The notes under the pieces were generated by a model. That model did not search any database and was not told the DNA's origin. It saw nothing but the letters and a program-made list of their open reading frames with translations. From Fulvivirga sediminis (lineage in GTDB: Bacteria > Bacteroidota > Bacteroidia > Cytophagales > Cyclobacteriaceae), in NCBI RefSeq assembly GCF_016757215.1, contig NZ_JAESIY010000007.1, positions 124,001 through 188,000 of the forward strand: a stretch of DNA of 64,000 nucleotides. Reading direction: 5' to 3'. The translations under genes were made by a program, and so were the position numbers. Of the stretch, positions 36,235-46,233 are shown piece by piece. Every line of letters starts with the position of its first letter. The stretch's first letter is position 1.

Positions 36235-39200
36235 TTAGAATTTAACATTTACGCCTAAAATGAAGGTTCTGGCAGTAGGGTAGCTGGTATAATCTATACC
36301 TATCGATTGGTTACCACCGGAAGACTTAGGACTGTTAATTAAAGGATCATAACCACTGTAATTGGTAATGGTAAACAGGTTAGTGCCTGTTACAAACAAG
36401 TTCACACCTTGCACCCAATCGATTTTAGTGGTATTAAAGTTATAACCTAGCCTGGCTGTATTCAACCTGAAAAAGTCTGATTTTTCTAGGTAATAAGAGC
36501 TTGCCGAAGGAGAGTTAGCAGGGTTAGCGCCTGACTCATAGTAGTCTGTAGCCACATTACGATCAGAGGCCAAGTTATTAATATTCAAAGCATTGAGAGC
36601 CGTATTATTGAATAAATAGCCTCCTGCTTGCCCGATGAATGATAATGAAAGGTTTAAGTTCTTATACTTCATCTGGCTGTTTAAACCATAGGTAACTTTA
36701 GGCAAAGCACCATCATAGATTACTTTATCCTGAATGTTTATACTGCCATCATTATTTTGATCTGTAAAAACATCAAAGCCATTTTCATCAAAACCAGCAT
36801 GCTCATACAGATAGAATGAGCCTGCAGAATGTCCGTTAGTAAAGATATTAGCCTGTACACCAGACATACCCGGACCAGAAACATTGCCAGAAAGAATATA
36901 AGAAACAGGCAGATCCTTTATCTCATTATGAATAGCAGCACCATTCACATCTAAATTCCAGGAGAAGTTATCTGTTTTCATCAGGGTAGATCCTAACATG
37001 AGTTCAAAACCTGTGTTCACTATCTTACCATCCATATTTACCCAAACATCTGTAGTGGGGTTAAGCACTCTAGAAGGAATGTTGAGAATGGCATCTGTGG
37101 TAGATTTGTTAAAGAAGTCGAAAGTACCATACAACTTCTCATTGAAGAGGGTAAAGTCTAAACCTACGTTAAACTGAGTTACTACCTCCCATTTCAAATC
37201 AGGATTAGGTGTTCTTAAGATAGTTACTCCGTTTACTAATTCGAGGTTATCATACAAATAATAGCCTTCAGACCCTGAAAGAGAATAGCTCTCTTGGGTG
37301 ATTTTATTTTGCACTTCCTGATTACCGGTTTGTCCCCAGCTGGCTCTTAACTTCAGGTTATTGAAGGTATTGTTGTTGCTTAAGAAATCTTCGTTGGTAA
37401 GGTTCCAGCCTAAGGCAAATGAGGGGAAGTAACCATACTTGTTATTAGTTCCAAACCTGGTAGAGCCATCCGCTCTCATAGAAGCAGTAACCATATACTT
37501 TCCATCAAACGCATAGTTAATCCTCCCGAAGTAAGACTGCAATTCATTTTCCTGAGCAAAACCGGAAATATTAATCAATGAATTGCTTGGTGTAGGATTG
37601 TTCACTGGTTTTACACCTTCACCTTTTGGCGATAGGTTATCAAAACCAAAGTTAGTTCCTGAACGCTCAAATTTCTGATATGAGAAGCCCGCTAATACAT
37701 CTAACTTATGGGTACTATTAAGTAAGCTATAAGTGAGATAATGCTCTATAAGACTGTTAGTAGTCTCAAAATTATTCTGTACATACATACCCTTAGGGCT
37801 TCTGTCTGTGAGGTTAGGGTAGATAGTGGTATTTCTTTCGGAAGTAGACCTATCTACACCTACATTCATCTTATAAGTTAGCCTATCAAATATTCTGAAT
37901 GATAGCTGGGCATTACCCAATACCCTTAACGTGCGGGTTTGATCTTCATAAATACTTAGCAAATAAGCTGGGTTATAGTGAGCATTCATGTTAAAGTTAG
38001 TATACTCACCATCAGCATCTTTTAAAGGCCAGGTAGGGTTAGCCATGAGGGTATGAATAATCAACTGACCATCAGAGCCGCCATCATCACTGGTAGGCAC
38101 CCCATTATCTTTGGTTTCAGAAGCTGTAAGGTTTACCTGTAAGTTCAGCCTATCATCATCAAAAAAAGATTCAGAAGCGTTGATTCTACCTGTAGTACGT
38201 TTAAAATCACTTTGTTTTACAATGCCTTCTTGGTCTATATTGCTTAAAGACACATAGTAATTGCCTGACTCAGTAGCCTTAGAAAAAGACAAAGCATTGT
38301 TATAAGTAACACCTGTTCGGTAAATCTCATCTTGCCAGTCAGTGTTTCCTCCATGATCAAAAGCAGGGTCTTTAATCGCCTTTCGGTATTCGTCAGCATT
38401 TAGAATGTCAAGCTTGTGGGCTACATTTGAAAAACCAACAGAAGACTCAAAATTTAAAGTGGGCTCACCCACCTTACCTTTTTTGGTAGTGATGATCACC
38501 ACACCATTAGAACCTCTGGCTCCGTAAATAGCTGCTGCCGAGGCATCTTTCAATACGTTGATAGATTCAATATCACTGGTGTTAAGGAAGTTTAAAGGGT
38601 TTTTAGCACCAGAAGAACCAAATCCTACATTCGTTCCTCCAGGGCTAACATTATCATTAGCCAAAGGCACACCATCAACCACAAATAGGGGAGTGCTACC
38701 ACTTCTGATAGAGCCTACACCTCTTATGGTCACATCTATTCCGGCACCAGGCTCACCGCTTGAACTAACCACGCGTACCCCCGCCACTTTACCTTGCAAT
38801 AAATTATCAGGAGAGATGTTAATGCCTTCCTTAAAATCAGCTCTGTCTAATTTAGTTAACGATCCGGTAACATCTGCCTTAGTCTGGTTACCATAACCGA
38901 TGACTAATACTTCGTTCAGCTGAGAAGCATCTGTTTCCAGCTGCACATCTATACTGGTAGAAGAAGCCGAAATCTGTTGAGGTTTATAACCTATATAGGA
39001 TATTTGCAGTGATGCACCAGATGTAACCTTTATGGTGAATTTACCATCAAAATCAGTGATTACACCGTTATTAGTTCCTAGTTCCAGCACTGTAGCACCA
39101 GGCAGAGGATCTCCTTTTTCATCTCTTACTATTCCCTTTACGGTCTGCTGGGTAGCCTGTAAGTATGAAGCAATTTTACTGCTGTTTTCATTGTGCAGAA

Positions 39201-39297
39201 TTCCTTCTGCACGCGCTTGTCCCATGGTTAAGGAAAAGGCTATAGTGGCCAGAAAAGCAATGTTTTCTAGCTTTAAATAAGTATCTTTAAAGTTCAT
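36235..39297 (-). CDS. SusC-family TonB-dependent outer-membrane transporter
   Basis: 1020 residues from ATG 39297 (MNFKDTYLKLENIAFLATIA); a longer frame to 39351 is rejected because the signal peptide starts here. Order: signal peptide about 1-30, CarboxypepD_reg-like domain about 45-130 (GIVRDEKGDPLPGATVLE), TonB-type box (EVLVIGYGNQTK), plug about 145-260 (INVLKDASAAAIYGARGSNG), then a 22-strand barrel ending FILGVNVKF. It imports oligosaccharides captured by the SusD protein, powered by TonB. The leader carries a hairpin that could belong to an antisense RNA. Confidence 0.95.
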   Translation of the reverse strand: MNFKDTYLKLENIAFLATIAFSLTMGQARAEGILHNENSSKIASYLQATQQTVKGIVRDEKGDPLPGATVLELGTNNGVITDFDGKFTIKVTSGASLQISYIGYKPQQISASSTSIDVQLETDASQLNEVLVIGYGNQTKADVTGSLTKLDRADFKEGINISPDNLLQGKVAGVRVVSSSGEPGAGIDVTIRGVGSIRSGSTPLFVVDGVPLANDNVSPGGTNVGFGSSGAKNPLNFLNTSDIESINVLKDASAAAIYGARGSNGVVIITTKKGKVGEPTLNFESSVGFSNVAHKLDILNADEYRKAIKDPAFDHGGNTDWQDEIYRTGVTYNNALSFSKATESGNYYVSLSNIDQEGIVKQSDFKRTTGRINASESFFDDDRLNLQVNLTASETKDNGVPTSDDGGSDGQLIIHTLMANPTWPLKDADGEYTNFNMNAHYNPAYLLSIYEDQTRTLRVLGNAQLSFRIFDRLTYKMNVGVDRSTSERNTTIYPNLTDRSPKGMYVQNNFETTNSLIEHYLTYSLLNSTHKLDVLAGFSYQKFERSGTNFGFDNLSPKGEGVKPVNNPTPSNSLINISGFAQENELQSYFGRINYAFDGKYMVTASMRADGSTRFGTNNKYGYFPSFALGWNLTNEDFLSNNNTFNNLKLRASWGQTGNQEVQNKITQESYSLSGSEGYYLYDNLELVNGVTILRTPNPDLKWEVVTQFNVGLDFTLFNEKLYGTFDFFNKSTTDAILNIPSRVLNPTTDVWVNMDGKIVNTGFELMLGSTLMKTDNFSWNLDVNGAAIHNEIKDLPVSYILSGNVSGPGMSGVQANIFTNGHSAGSFYLYEHAGFDENGFDVFTDQNNDGSINIQDKVIYDGALPKVTYGLNSQMKYKNLNLSLSFIGQAGGYLFNNTALNALNINNLASDRNVATDYYESGANPANSPSASSYYLEKSDFFRLNTARLGYNFNTTKIDWVQGVNLFVTGTNLFTITNYSGYDPLINSPKSSGGNQSIGIDYTSYPTARTFILGVNVKF

Positions 39298-39370
39298 TAA
39301 TTTAAGTGTTAGTGAGTAAAGCTTAAGGCTTAGCCGTGGTTGTTGCCGCAACTACGGTTTACTTTTTTTG
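39282..39370 (+). ncRNA. Candidate antisense RNA at the susC start
   Basis: On the + strand a TATCTTTA box (39282-39289, near TAnnTTTG) is followed by the antisense of the susC start codon and then a 9-bp hairpin (39334-39342 with 39349-39357) and a T-rich tract (TTTACTTTTTTT). A transcript of about 75 nt would be produced, like the antisense sRNAs known from some Bacteroides glycan loci. Promoter strength and expression are unproven. Confidence 0.35.
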
Positions 39371-39783
39371 ATCTTGGGGTGGTATCAATTCTCTATCATA
39401 AATTGTATTTTAATTTTACTTGATTTCCTTTCAAGTAAGCTCAATAAAACGTTTTAGCTTAACTAGTTATTCATCTCAGGTTGTATTTCAAAAGGTTTGT
39501 TATGCCAGCCTGGTAATTTTGGCGCTAAGCTAATAGAATCTTTCTCACACATGCAGAAGACTAATATTACAATATCATTAAGGAAATATTAAGTCACTTC
39601 TTCCAAGGTATAATTCATAAAATATTTAAACATTTAGTATGATTTATAAGCGGTTAGAGAATAGAGAATTACACCGCTTAACATCTTGATAATCTTTAAT
39701 TGATTAAATCATTACATAAAAACTGTGTTTGTTTTTTCATAACGAAACAACTTTGCCCTCTTCGGTATTCAACTAAAACTAAA
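39298..39783. other. Divergent intergenic region susC / PI-PLC
   Basis: 486 bp, AT-rich. Contains the susC leader with the hairpin noted separately and an imperfect CAACTTTG box about 30 bp before the PI-PLC start (consensus TAnnTTTG). Otherwise nothing recognised. Confidence 0.45.
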
Positions 39784-40836
39784 ATGAAGCAAATCCTATA
39801 TATCTTTTTGATATTCAGTATTTTATCTTGTTCAAAATCAGCGTCGACTAAAATCAATAAAATGCAGGTTATAGGATCTCATAATAGTTATAAGCAAGCG
39901 ATAGAGCCAGATTTATATCAATTTTTGGAAGAGCGAGATACAACCGGAGGGATTAAAACTTTACAATATACACACCTACCTATACCAGAACAGCTAAGAA
40001 TGGGCCTCAGGAATCTGGAAATTGATGTCTATATAGATTCTGAAGGAGGAAAATATGCTCACCCTCAGGGCCTTGAACTGTTAGAAGGAGGAAGCAACTA
40101 TGATCCGGAAGGTAAGATGATGAAACCTGGATTTAAAATGTTGCACATAGCAGATATTGATTTCAGAACTTCCTATTACACTTTAAATAATTGCCTTTCG
40201 GCGCTTAAATCGTGGTCAGAACAGCATCCTGATCATTCTCCGGTATTTATTACGCTGGAGCCTAAAGACGGCCCGCCCAATAGGTGGGGCACCACACCAG
40301 AGCCCTATACTTCTACTGCCTTCGATGATCTGGATAAAGAGATTAGGGACGGGTTGGGAGAGGAGCACCTCATCACTCCGGACATGGTTCGTGGCCCTTA
40401 TGAAACTTTGGAAGAAGCCGTATCAGCAGGAAACTGGCCTGGACTTGTCGAAGCTCAAGGTAAGTTTATGTTTATTCTTGATAATGATGGAGATAAGAAA
40501 GAAATTTACAGACAAGGACATCCCAGTCTACAAAACAGGGTTTTGTTTATCAACGCATCTCAAGGCTCGCCTGAAGCAGCGGCCATGATCATTAATGACC
40601 CTCATGATAGCAGAATTCCTGATTTGGTAAAAGAAGGCTACATTATAAGAACCAGGGCCGATGCAGGTACTCTGCAAGCCAGAAATAATGACTATTCTGA
40701 TTTTGAAGCAGCCAAGCAGTCAGGAGCTCAGATAATCACCACCGATTATTATGTGCCAAGTACACTTTTCGCATCTGATTATCATGTATCCTTTGAAAAT
40801 GATCAATTCGAAAGACCAAATCCCATCTTCAAATGA
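39784..40836 (+). CDS. Lipoprotein of the calcium-dependent PI-PLC-like phosphodiesterase family
   Basis: 350 residues from ATG 39784, which gives a lipoprotein signal (LIFSILSCSKSA); an upstream start at 39700 lacks one. The PI-PLC-type TIM barrel is indicated by MQVIGSHNSYKQAIEP (first catalytic His), LRNLEIDVYID (Glu/Asp metal ligands), a YAHPQG His, and later FITLEPKDGPPN. Such proteins cleave phosphodiester bonds in inositol phospholipids or similar head groups, or act on related anchors. Divergent from a SusCD pair; a functional link is possible but not shown. Confidence 0.85.
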   Translation: MKQILYIFLIFSILSCSKSASTKINKMQVIGSHNSYKQAIEPDLYQFLEERDTTGGIKTLQYTHLPIPEQLRMGLRNLEIDVYIDSEGGKYAHPQGLELLEGGSNYDPEGKMMKPGFKMLHIADIDFRTSYYTLNNCLSALKSWSEQHPDHSPVFITLEPKDGPPNRWGTTPEPYTSTAFDDLDKEIRDGLGEEHLITPDMVRGPYETLEEAVSAGNWPGLVEAQGKFMFILDNDGDKKEIYRQGHPSLQNRVLFINASQGSPEAAAMIINDPHDSRIPDLVKEGYIIRTRADAGTLQARNNDYSDFEAAKQSGAQIITTDYYVPSTLFASDYHVSFENDQFERPNPIFK

Positions 40837-41094
40837 TTGAATATTAATAAAGAAATATTCAATCGCAATAAAGTCCATATAATCAAACCTTTTTATGTCT
40901 TAACAAACCTAAATGTTACCAGCTATAAAGCATTTGTAACAAATTAGGATAGCGACAAAAGCTTAAAAATATACATTTACAAACGATTGCAATCCTAAAA
41001 TGTACGTATTAAGCGAGAGATCTTCACTTCTTCTCCACTTCAGGCGGCATTTAACTTTCGAAATTGAATGTGACTTATTTTATAGCTTTTCCAA

Positions 41095-42822
41095 ATGTTT
41101 AAATTACCTAGTATACGCAACCTATTACTTACTTGTTCTCTTATTCCTTGTATATTGTCATGTAGCTCAAAGCTAGACGGTAAACAGTCGAAAGGCCCAG
41201 AGAAGAAGGATAAATCTGTTGCCTATTTTGATTCTTTCAATTACAAAGGCAACGATAATTTCTATAATGAAAATCCGCTGCCAGGTAAGGATTATTTCTA
41301 TAACCCTATTTTACCAGGATGGTATTCAGACCCAAGCATTTGCGCTAATGGTAAGGATTACTTTCTTGTCACATCCTCATTTTCTTACTTTCCGGGAGTT
41401 CCTATCTTCCACAGCCAAGACCTGGTAAATTGGAAGCAGATCGGCCATGTACTCAACAGACCTTCTCAGCTCCCCCTGGAAGGACAGCATACCAGCGAAG
41501 GTATTTTCGCTCCTGCCATCAGCTATAACCCTCATAATCAGACATATTATATGATTACCACCAATATTAGAAAGGGTAATTTCTTTGTAAAAACCAAAGA
41601 TCCGTTTGGAGAGTGGTCAGAGCCGGTATGGTTACCAGAGGTGAAGGGCATTGACCCTTCCTTTTTCTTTGATGATGATGGAAAGGCTTATATTGTGAAT
41701 AATGATGAGCCTGAAGAAGGATCTACTTATAGTGGCCACCGAGCCATTAGAGTTCAACAGTTTGATGTAGAGACTGAAAAGACTTTTGGATCAAGAAAGG
41801 TACTCATCAATGGCGGAGTAGATATATCTGAAAAGCCCGTTTGGATAGAAGGGCCACATATTTATAAAATCAAAGGCCAATATTTTCTCATGTGTGCCGA
41901 AGGTGGTACTTCCGTAAACCACCGGGAAGTAATATTCAAAGGAGACAGCCCCATGGGCAGCTTTAAGCCCTGGGATAAAAACCCTATTCTCACTCAGAAG
42001 CATCTTAACCCATCCAGAAAGAAACCCATCACCTGTGCTGGACATGCTGACTTGGTACAAAAACCGAATGGTGAGTGGTGGTCCGTATTTTTAGGCTGTC
42101 GCCCAATCAATAATGAGTTTGAAAACCTGGGTAGAGAAACTTTTCTGATGCCTGTAAAGTGGAGTGAAGACGGATACCCCTACCTAACTCATGATAATGA
42201 GGAAGTGCCTAGGGTTGTACAAATGAATGGTTTACAGCGCTCAGAGCAACCGACATTTGGCAACTTCAACAAATTAGAATCATTTGAAAGCCCAGAACTT
42301 AACCAAGAGTGGTTCACTATGAGAGGAAAGGCTCTTCAGTATTATTCTTTAACCAAAACCCCGGGCTATCTGGCCTTGCAATGTGCTCCGGTAGCCTCAA
42401 CTGAAAAGAAAGAATTAGCTTTTATCGCCAGGAGAATTCAGCATCATCAATTTGAGATTAACTCCACAGTATACTTTAAACCAGCTACGGAGAAAGATGC
42501 TGCCGGGCTACTGCTCTATAAGGATGAACGCCACCAATACTTTCTCGCTATTCAGCAAGAAAATAATCAGAGAAAGGTAGCTCTTAAAAAGATATCTGAT
42601 AAAGGAATTGAAGAAATAAGTAGCAAAATGATAACTCCCACAAATGATCAGGTAGACCTGAAAATCACTTCTAATGGCACCCATTTCAACTTTTACTGCA
42701 CTACCGATGGCGAGAAGTGGGAAAACATTGCTGAAAATATCAGTGCACAATATTTATCAACGGCTAATTCATTTGGCTTTACCGGTACTACGGTAGGCAT
42801 GTATGCTACTAACAGTATGTAA
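41095..42822 (+). CDS. GH43 beta-xylosidase/arabinofuranosidase lipoprotein
   Basis: 575-residue surface or periplasmic enzyme for xylo-oligosaccharides. Lipobox ends at Cys23 (IPCILSCSSK). GH43 propeller about 60-380 with Asp in GWYSDPSICA, Asp in VKGIDPSFFF and Glu in WIEGPHIYK. The pattern YFPGVPIFHSQDLVNWKQIG is typical of xylan-active GH43. The C-terminal 190 residues form the lectin-like beta-sandwich that shapes the active site in long GH43 enzymes (FESPELNQEWFTMRG ... GLLLYKDERHQYFLAI). It lies 162 bp before the xylan susC gene and is the probable first enzyme of that locus. Confidence 0.92.
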   Translation: MFKLPSIRNLLLTCSLIPCILSCSSKLDGKQSKGPEKKDKSVAYFDSFNYKGNDNFYNENPLPGKDYFYNPILPGWYSDPSICANGKDYFLVTSSFSYFPGVPIFHSQDLVNWKQIGHVLNRPSQLPLEGQHTSEGIFAPAISYNPHNQTYYMITTNIRKGNFFVKTKDPFGEWSEPVWLPEVKGIDPSFFFDDDGKAYIVNNDEPEEGSTYSGHRAIRVQQFDVETEKTFGSRKVLINGGVDISEKPVWIEGPHIYKIKGQYFLMCAEGGTSVNHREVIFKGDSPMGSFKPWDKNPILTQKHLNPSRKKPITCAGHADLVQKPNGEWWSVFLGCRPINNEFENLGRETFLMPVKWSEDGYPYLTHDNEEVPRVVQMNGLQRSEQPTFGNFNKLESFESPELNQEWFTMRGKALQYYSLTKTPGYLALQCAPVASTEKKELAFIARRIQHHQFEINSTVYFKPATEKDAAGLLLYKDERHQYFLAIQQENNQRKVALKKISDKGIEEISSKMITPTNDQVDLKITSNGTHFNFYCTTDGEKWENIAENISAQYLSTANSFGFTGTTVGMYATNSM

Positions 42823-42984
42823 TCTGCTAGTGGTTTTTTGAAAATCAATCGCATAAACAGAAAACAAAACTTGCTAAATATGAACAATCCTAAACAAGAC
42901 AACAGAAACCATCCGCAATTGAGACCTGGCTAATGGCTGTACAACTTCACCTTAATGAAATGTTGAACCATTAACTCAATTTGT

Positions 42985-45900
42985 ATGAAAAAACTTTTAT
43001 TTAAGCCATACTTTAAGGTGAGTATCCTAACGATTTGCATGCTATGCTTTACCCTGCACACTACTACTACTCAAGGGAAGCATAGCATAGAAACCCTAAT
43101 CAGCACATACTCACCAGAATACAGCAACCATACCTCAAACGCTACTTTAAAGACATCCCTTTATCAAAATGCGAGAACAGTAACTGGAAAAGTAACTTCA
43201 GACGATGGTTCTGAAGGAATTCCAGGAGTTACGGTACTCATAAAAGGAACAGGTAGAGGTACTACTACAGACATAGATGGTAGGTACAGCATTAAAATCA
43301 ACACTCAAGACGCTATTTTGATTTTCAGTTTCGTTGGCTTCATTACCCAAGAGATACCAGTAAGCACCAGATCAGAAATCAATGTAAGTTTAGAAGAAGA
43401 TGTAAAGTCCTTAGATGAAGTAGTTATTATTGGCTACGGAGAGCAAAAAAAGGAAAGTGTGGTGGCTGCTATTACCCAAACCAGCAGCAAGACCCTGGAG
43501 CGTACAGGAGGTGTTTCCAGCGTAGGAGCAGCCCTCACAGGTAACGTGCCCGGTGTGATTACCACGGCCAGTACAGGTATGCCGGGAGAGGAAGACCCTA
43601 TGATCTACATACGGGGTATGAGCACCCTGAATAATGCCTCACCACTGATATTGGTAGATGGGGTAGAAAGACCCATGTCCAGCGTAGCTATCAGCTCCAT
43701 AGAAAGCATTTCTGTACTCAAAGATGCCTCAGCCACAGCCGTTTATGGTGTAAGAGGTGCCAATGGTGTTATCCTTATCACCACCAAAAGAGGTAAAGAA
43801 GGAAAGGCGTTCATCAGAGCTCGTGTAAACACTACCGTTAAAGTCCCCTCCAAACTACCCGGTAAATATGATGCTTATGATGCCCTGAAGGTTCGAAACG
43901 AGGTAATAGAATACGAATTGGCCATGAATCCCTCTAGCTGGAATGATTACCTGCCTCAGGACATTATAGATAAGTACCGTAACCCTGCCAATCAGGAAGA
44001 AAGAGAAAGGTATCCGAATGTAGACTGGGCTAATACATTATTTAAAGATTATGCCATGTCTTATAACGCCAGCTTAAACATAAGTGGTGGTACAGAATTC
44101 GTCAAGTATTTTGCCGGGGCTGATTTCCAAAAAGAAGGTGATCTCTTCAGGAAATTTGATAATAACAGAGGCTATGACCCCGGTTATGGTTTCAATAGGT
44201 TGAATGTTCGGTCTAACCTGGACTTTCAGCTGACCAGCTCTACTAAGCTCAGCGTAGGCCTGGCCGGATCATATGGCGTAAAAAAGAGCCCCTGGGGAGC
44301 TATAGGATCAGAATATGGCATGTGGATAGCTGCTTATAGTAATGCACCAGATGCTTTCCTTCCTCAATATTCTGATGGTAGCTGGGGCTATTATGCTCCC
44401 AACCAGGGTAAGGCGGAGAACTCTGTACGAACCTTGGCCATCAGTGGTGTTCAGTATAGAACTACTACACGTTTGAATACCAACTTCACCTTAGAGCAAG
44501 ATCTTGATAAGTTATTAAAAGGCTTAGATATAAGGGCTACCATCGCTTTAGATAACTCCTTTTTGGAAGGAGATCGTGGTATAAATGACCTCAATAATGA
44601 TAATCAGCAAAAATGGATAGATCCTGTTACCGGTCTGGCCACTTTCAAAAATAGTTATGATAATAATAACCGTTTTGACTTTCAGGAAGGTGTGAAATGG
44701 TCTGCCGCACCAGGCACAGTGTTGGACTATGCTTCTTATAGGAAGTTATTCTATCAGTTACAGTTAAACTATAAAGTTACTCTGGCTGACCGCCATGACG
44801 TCACTTTGATGGGACTTTTCAACAGAAACGAGAATGCAACAGGCAGTGAAATACCACACTACCGAGAAGACTGGGTATTTAGAACTACTTATGCTTTTGA
44901 TAGTAAGTATATGCTGGAATATAACGGGGCCTATAATGGTTCTGAGAAGTTTAGCAGGGATAATCGCTTTGCTTTCTTCTCTTCCGGTGGGCTAGGCTGG
45001 ATAATTTCAAAAGAATCTTTCATGGAGTCTATACCCCATCTGGATCTATTAAAACTAAGGGCATCATACGGAGAAATAGGTGATGATAATGTCAATGGCA
45101 GATGGCTCTATTTAGACCAATGGGCATATGGAGGGCAAGCCAGGCTCGGATTATCAGGTGAGGGTGCGCCACAAAGTCCTTACATATATTACAAAGAAGC
45201 CTCAGTGGGGAATCCTCAAGTAAAATGGGAGAAAGTAAAAAAGGTAAACTTTGGCTTTGACTATGGTTTCTTCAATGGCTTCTTAGAAGGTAATATTGAT
45301 TTCTTTAAGGATACCAGAACGGATGTATTAATTACAGATAGAGCTATACCTTCTTATTTCGGCACCACTGCACCAGTGGCCAATTTGGGTAAAATAGAAA
45401 ATAAAGGCTATGAGATTGAGGTACGTTTAAATCATCAGATTGGTCAAAACCTAAAGTTATGGTCTAACTTCAACCTTACTCACGCTAAAAACAAGATATT
45501 GGCTGCCGATGATGCTCAGCTGCTGCCTGACTATCAAAAAAGGGCCGGCAAGCAAATTGGTCAAGTATATTCTCACGTAAGTCATGGATATTATAACACC
45601 TGGGATGAGGTATATGCCAGCACTCAACATAATACCAATGATAATCAGAAACTTCCCGGTAATTATAACATTATCGACTACAATGGAGATGGGGTTATAG
45701 ACTCTTATGATAACATTCCTTATGGCTTCTCTGGTGCCCCACAAAATACTTATAACGCCACTTTGGGCTTTCAATGGAAGGGACTTAGTGGCTTTGTGCA
45801 ATTTTATGGTTCTAATAATGTTACTCGCCAGGTGGTACTCACCAGCTTGAGCTCCCAAAACCATGTAGTATATGAGGAAGGTAGCTACTGGTCTAAATAT

Positions 45901-46221
45901 AACACCAATCCTGATGCTCCTATGCCTAGGTGGCTATCCACACCCAGTGAATACACCAGGGCCAACCAGTACATGTTTGATGGCTCTTATGTGAGGCTGA
46001 AAAATGCTGAACTTGCCTACACGTTTGACGCAATATCATCTCCTTGGATAGGTAAGATTGGTTTTGAATCATTAAGGGTCTACATGAATGGAAATAACCT
46101 ATGGCTATGGACAGATATGCCAGATGACCGAGAATCTAACTTTGCGGGTACCGGCTGGGCCTCACAAGGAGCATACCCCACGGTAAAAAGGTACAACTTG
46201 GGCCTTAACCTCACTTTCTAA
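42985..46221 (+). CDS. SusC-family TonB-dependent transporter (XusA-like)
   Basis: 1078 residues. Signal-anchor region about 1-30, long polar stretch, CarboxypepD_reg-like domain about 65-145 (VTGKVTSDDGSEGIPGVTVL), TonB-type box (LDEVVIIGYGEQKKES), plug about 160-275 (SISVLKDASATAVYGVRGAN) and barrel ending YNLGLNLTF. First of two SusC genes in a susC-susD-susC-susD-lipoprotein-GH10 series, the order of the xylan-utilisation core described in gut Bacteroidetes. Imports xylo-oligosaccharides by inference from that synteny. Confidence 0.95.
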   Translation: MKKLLFKPYFKVSILTICMLCFTLHTTTTQGKHSIETLISTYSPEYSNHTSNATLKTSLYQNARTVTGKVTSDDGSEGIPGVTVLIKGTGRGTTTDIDGRYSIKINTQDAILIFSFVGFITQEIPVSTRSEINVSLEEDVKSLDEVVIIGYGEQKKESVVAAITQTSSKTLERTGGVSSVGAALTGNVPGVITTASTGMPGEEDPMIYIRGMSTLNNASPLILVDGVERPMSSVAISSIESISVLKDASATAVYGVRGANGVILITTKRGKEGKAFIRARVNTTVKVPSKLPGKYDAYDALKVRNEVIEYELAMNPSSWNDYLPQDIIDKYRNPANQEERERYPNVDWANTLFKDYAMSYNASLNISGGTEFVKYFAGADFQKEGDLFRKFDNNRGYDPGYGFNRLNVRSNLDFQLTSSTKLSVGLAGSYGVKKSPWGAIGSEYGMWIAAYSNAPDAFLPQYSDGSWGYYAPNQGKAENSVRTLAISGVQYRTTTRLNTNFTLEQDLDKLLKGLDIRATIALDNSFLEGDRGINDLNNDNQQKWIDPVTGLATFKNSYDNNNRFDFQEGVKWSAAPGTVLDYASYRKLFYQLQLNYKVTLADRHDVTLMGLFNRNENATGSEIPHYREDWVFRTTYAFDSKYMLEYNGAYNGSEKFSRDNRFAFFSSGGLGWIISKESFMESIPHLDLLKLRASYGEIGDDNVNGRWLYLDQWAYGGQARLGLSGEGAPQSPYIYYKEASVGNPQVKWEKVKKVNFGFDYGFFNGFLEGNIDFFKDTRTDVLITDRAIPSYFGTTAPVANLGKIENKGYEIEVRLNHQIGQNLKLWSNFNLTHAKNKILAADDAQLLPDYQKRAGKQIGQVYSHVSHGYYNTWDEVYASTQHNTNDNQKLPGNYNIIDYNGDGVIDSYDNIPYGFSGAPQNTYNATLGFQWKGLSGFVQFYGSNNVTRQVVLTSLSSQNHVVYEEGSYWSKYNTNPDAPMPRWLSTPSEYTRANQYMFDGSYVRLKNAELAYTFDAISSPWIGKIGFESLRVYMNGNNLWLWTDMPDDRESNFAGTGWASQGAYPTVKRYNLGLNLTF

Positions 46222-46233
46222 ACCTGATTAATC

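Noticed and set aside
38558-38896. 112-codon + strand frame inside susC
   Set aside because: Antisense shadow of the conserved plug domain coding sequence.
45457-45864. 135-codon - strand frame inside the first xylan susC
   Set aside because: Shadow of the barrel-coding region.
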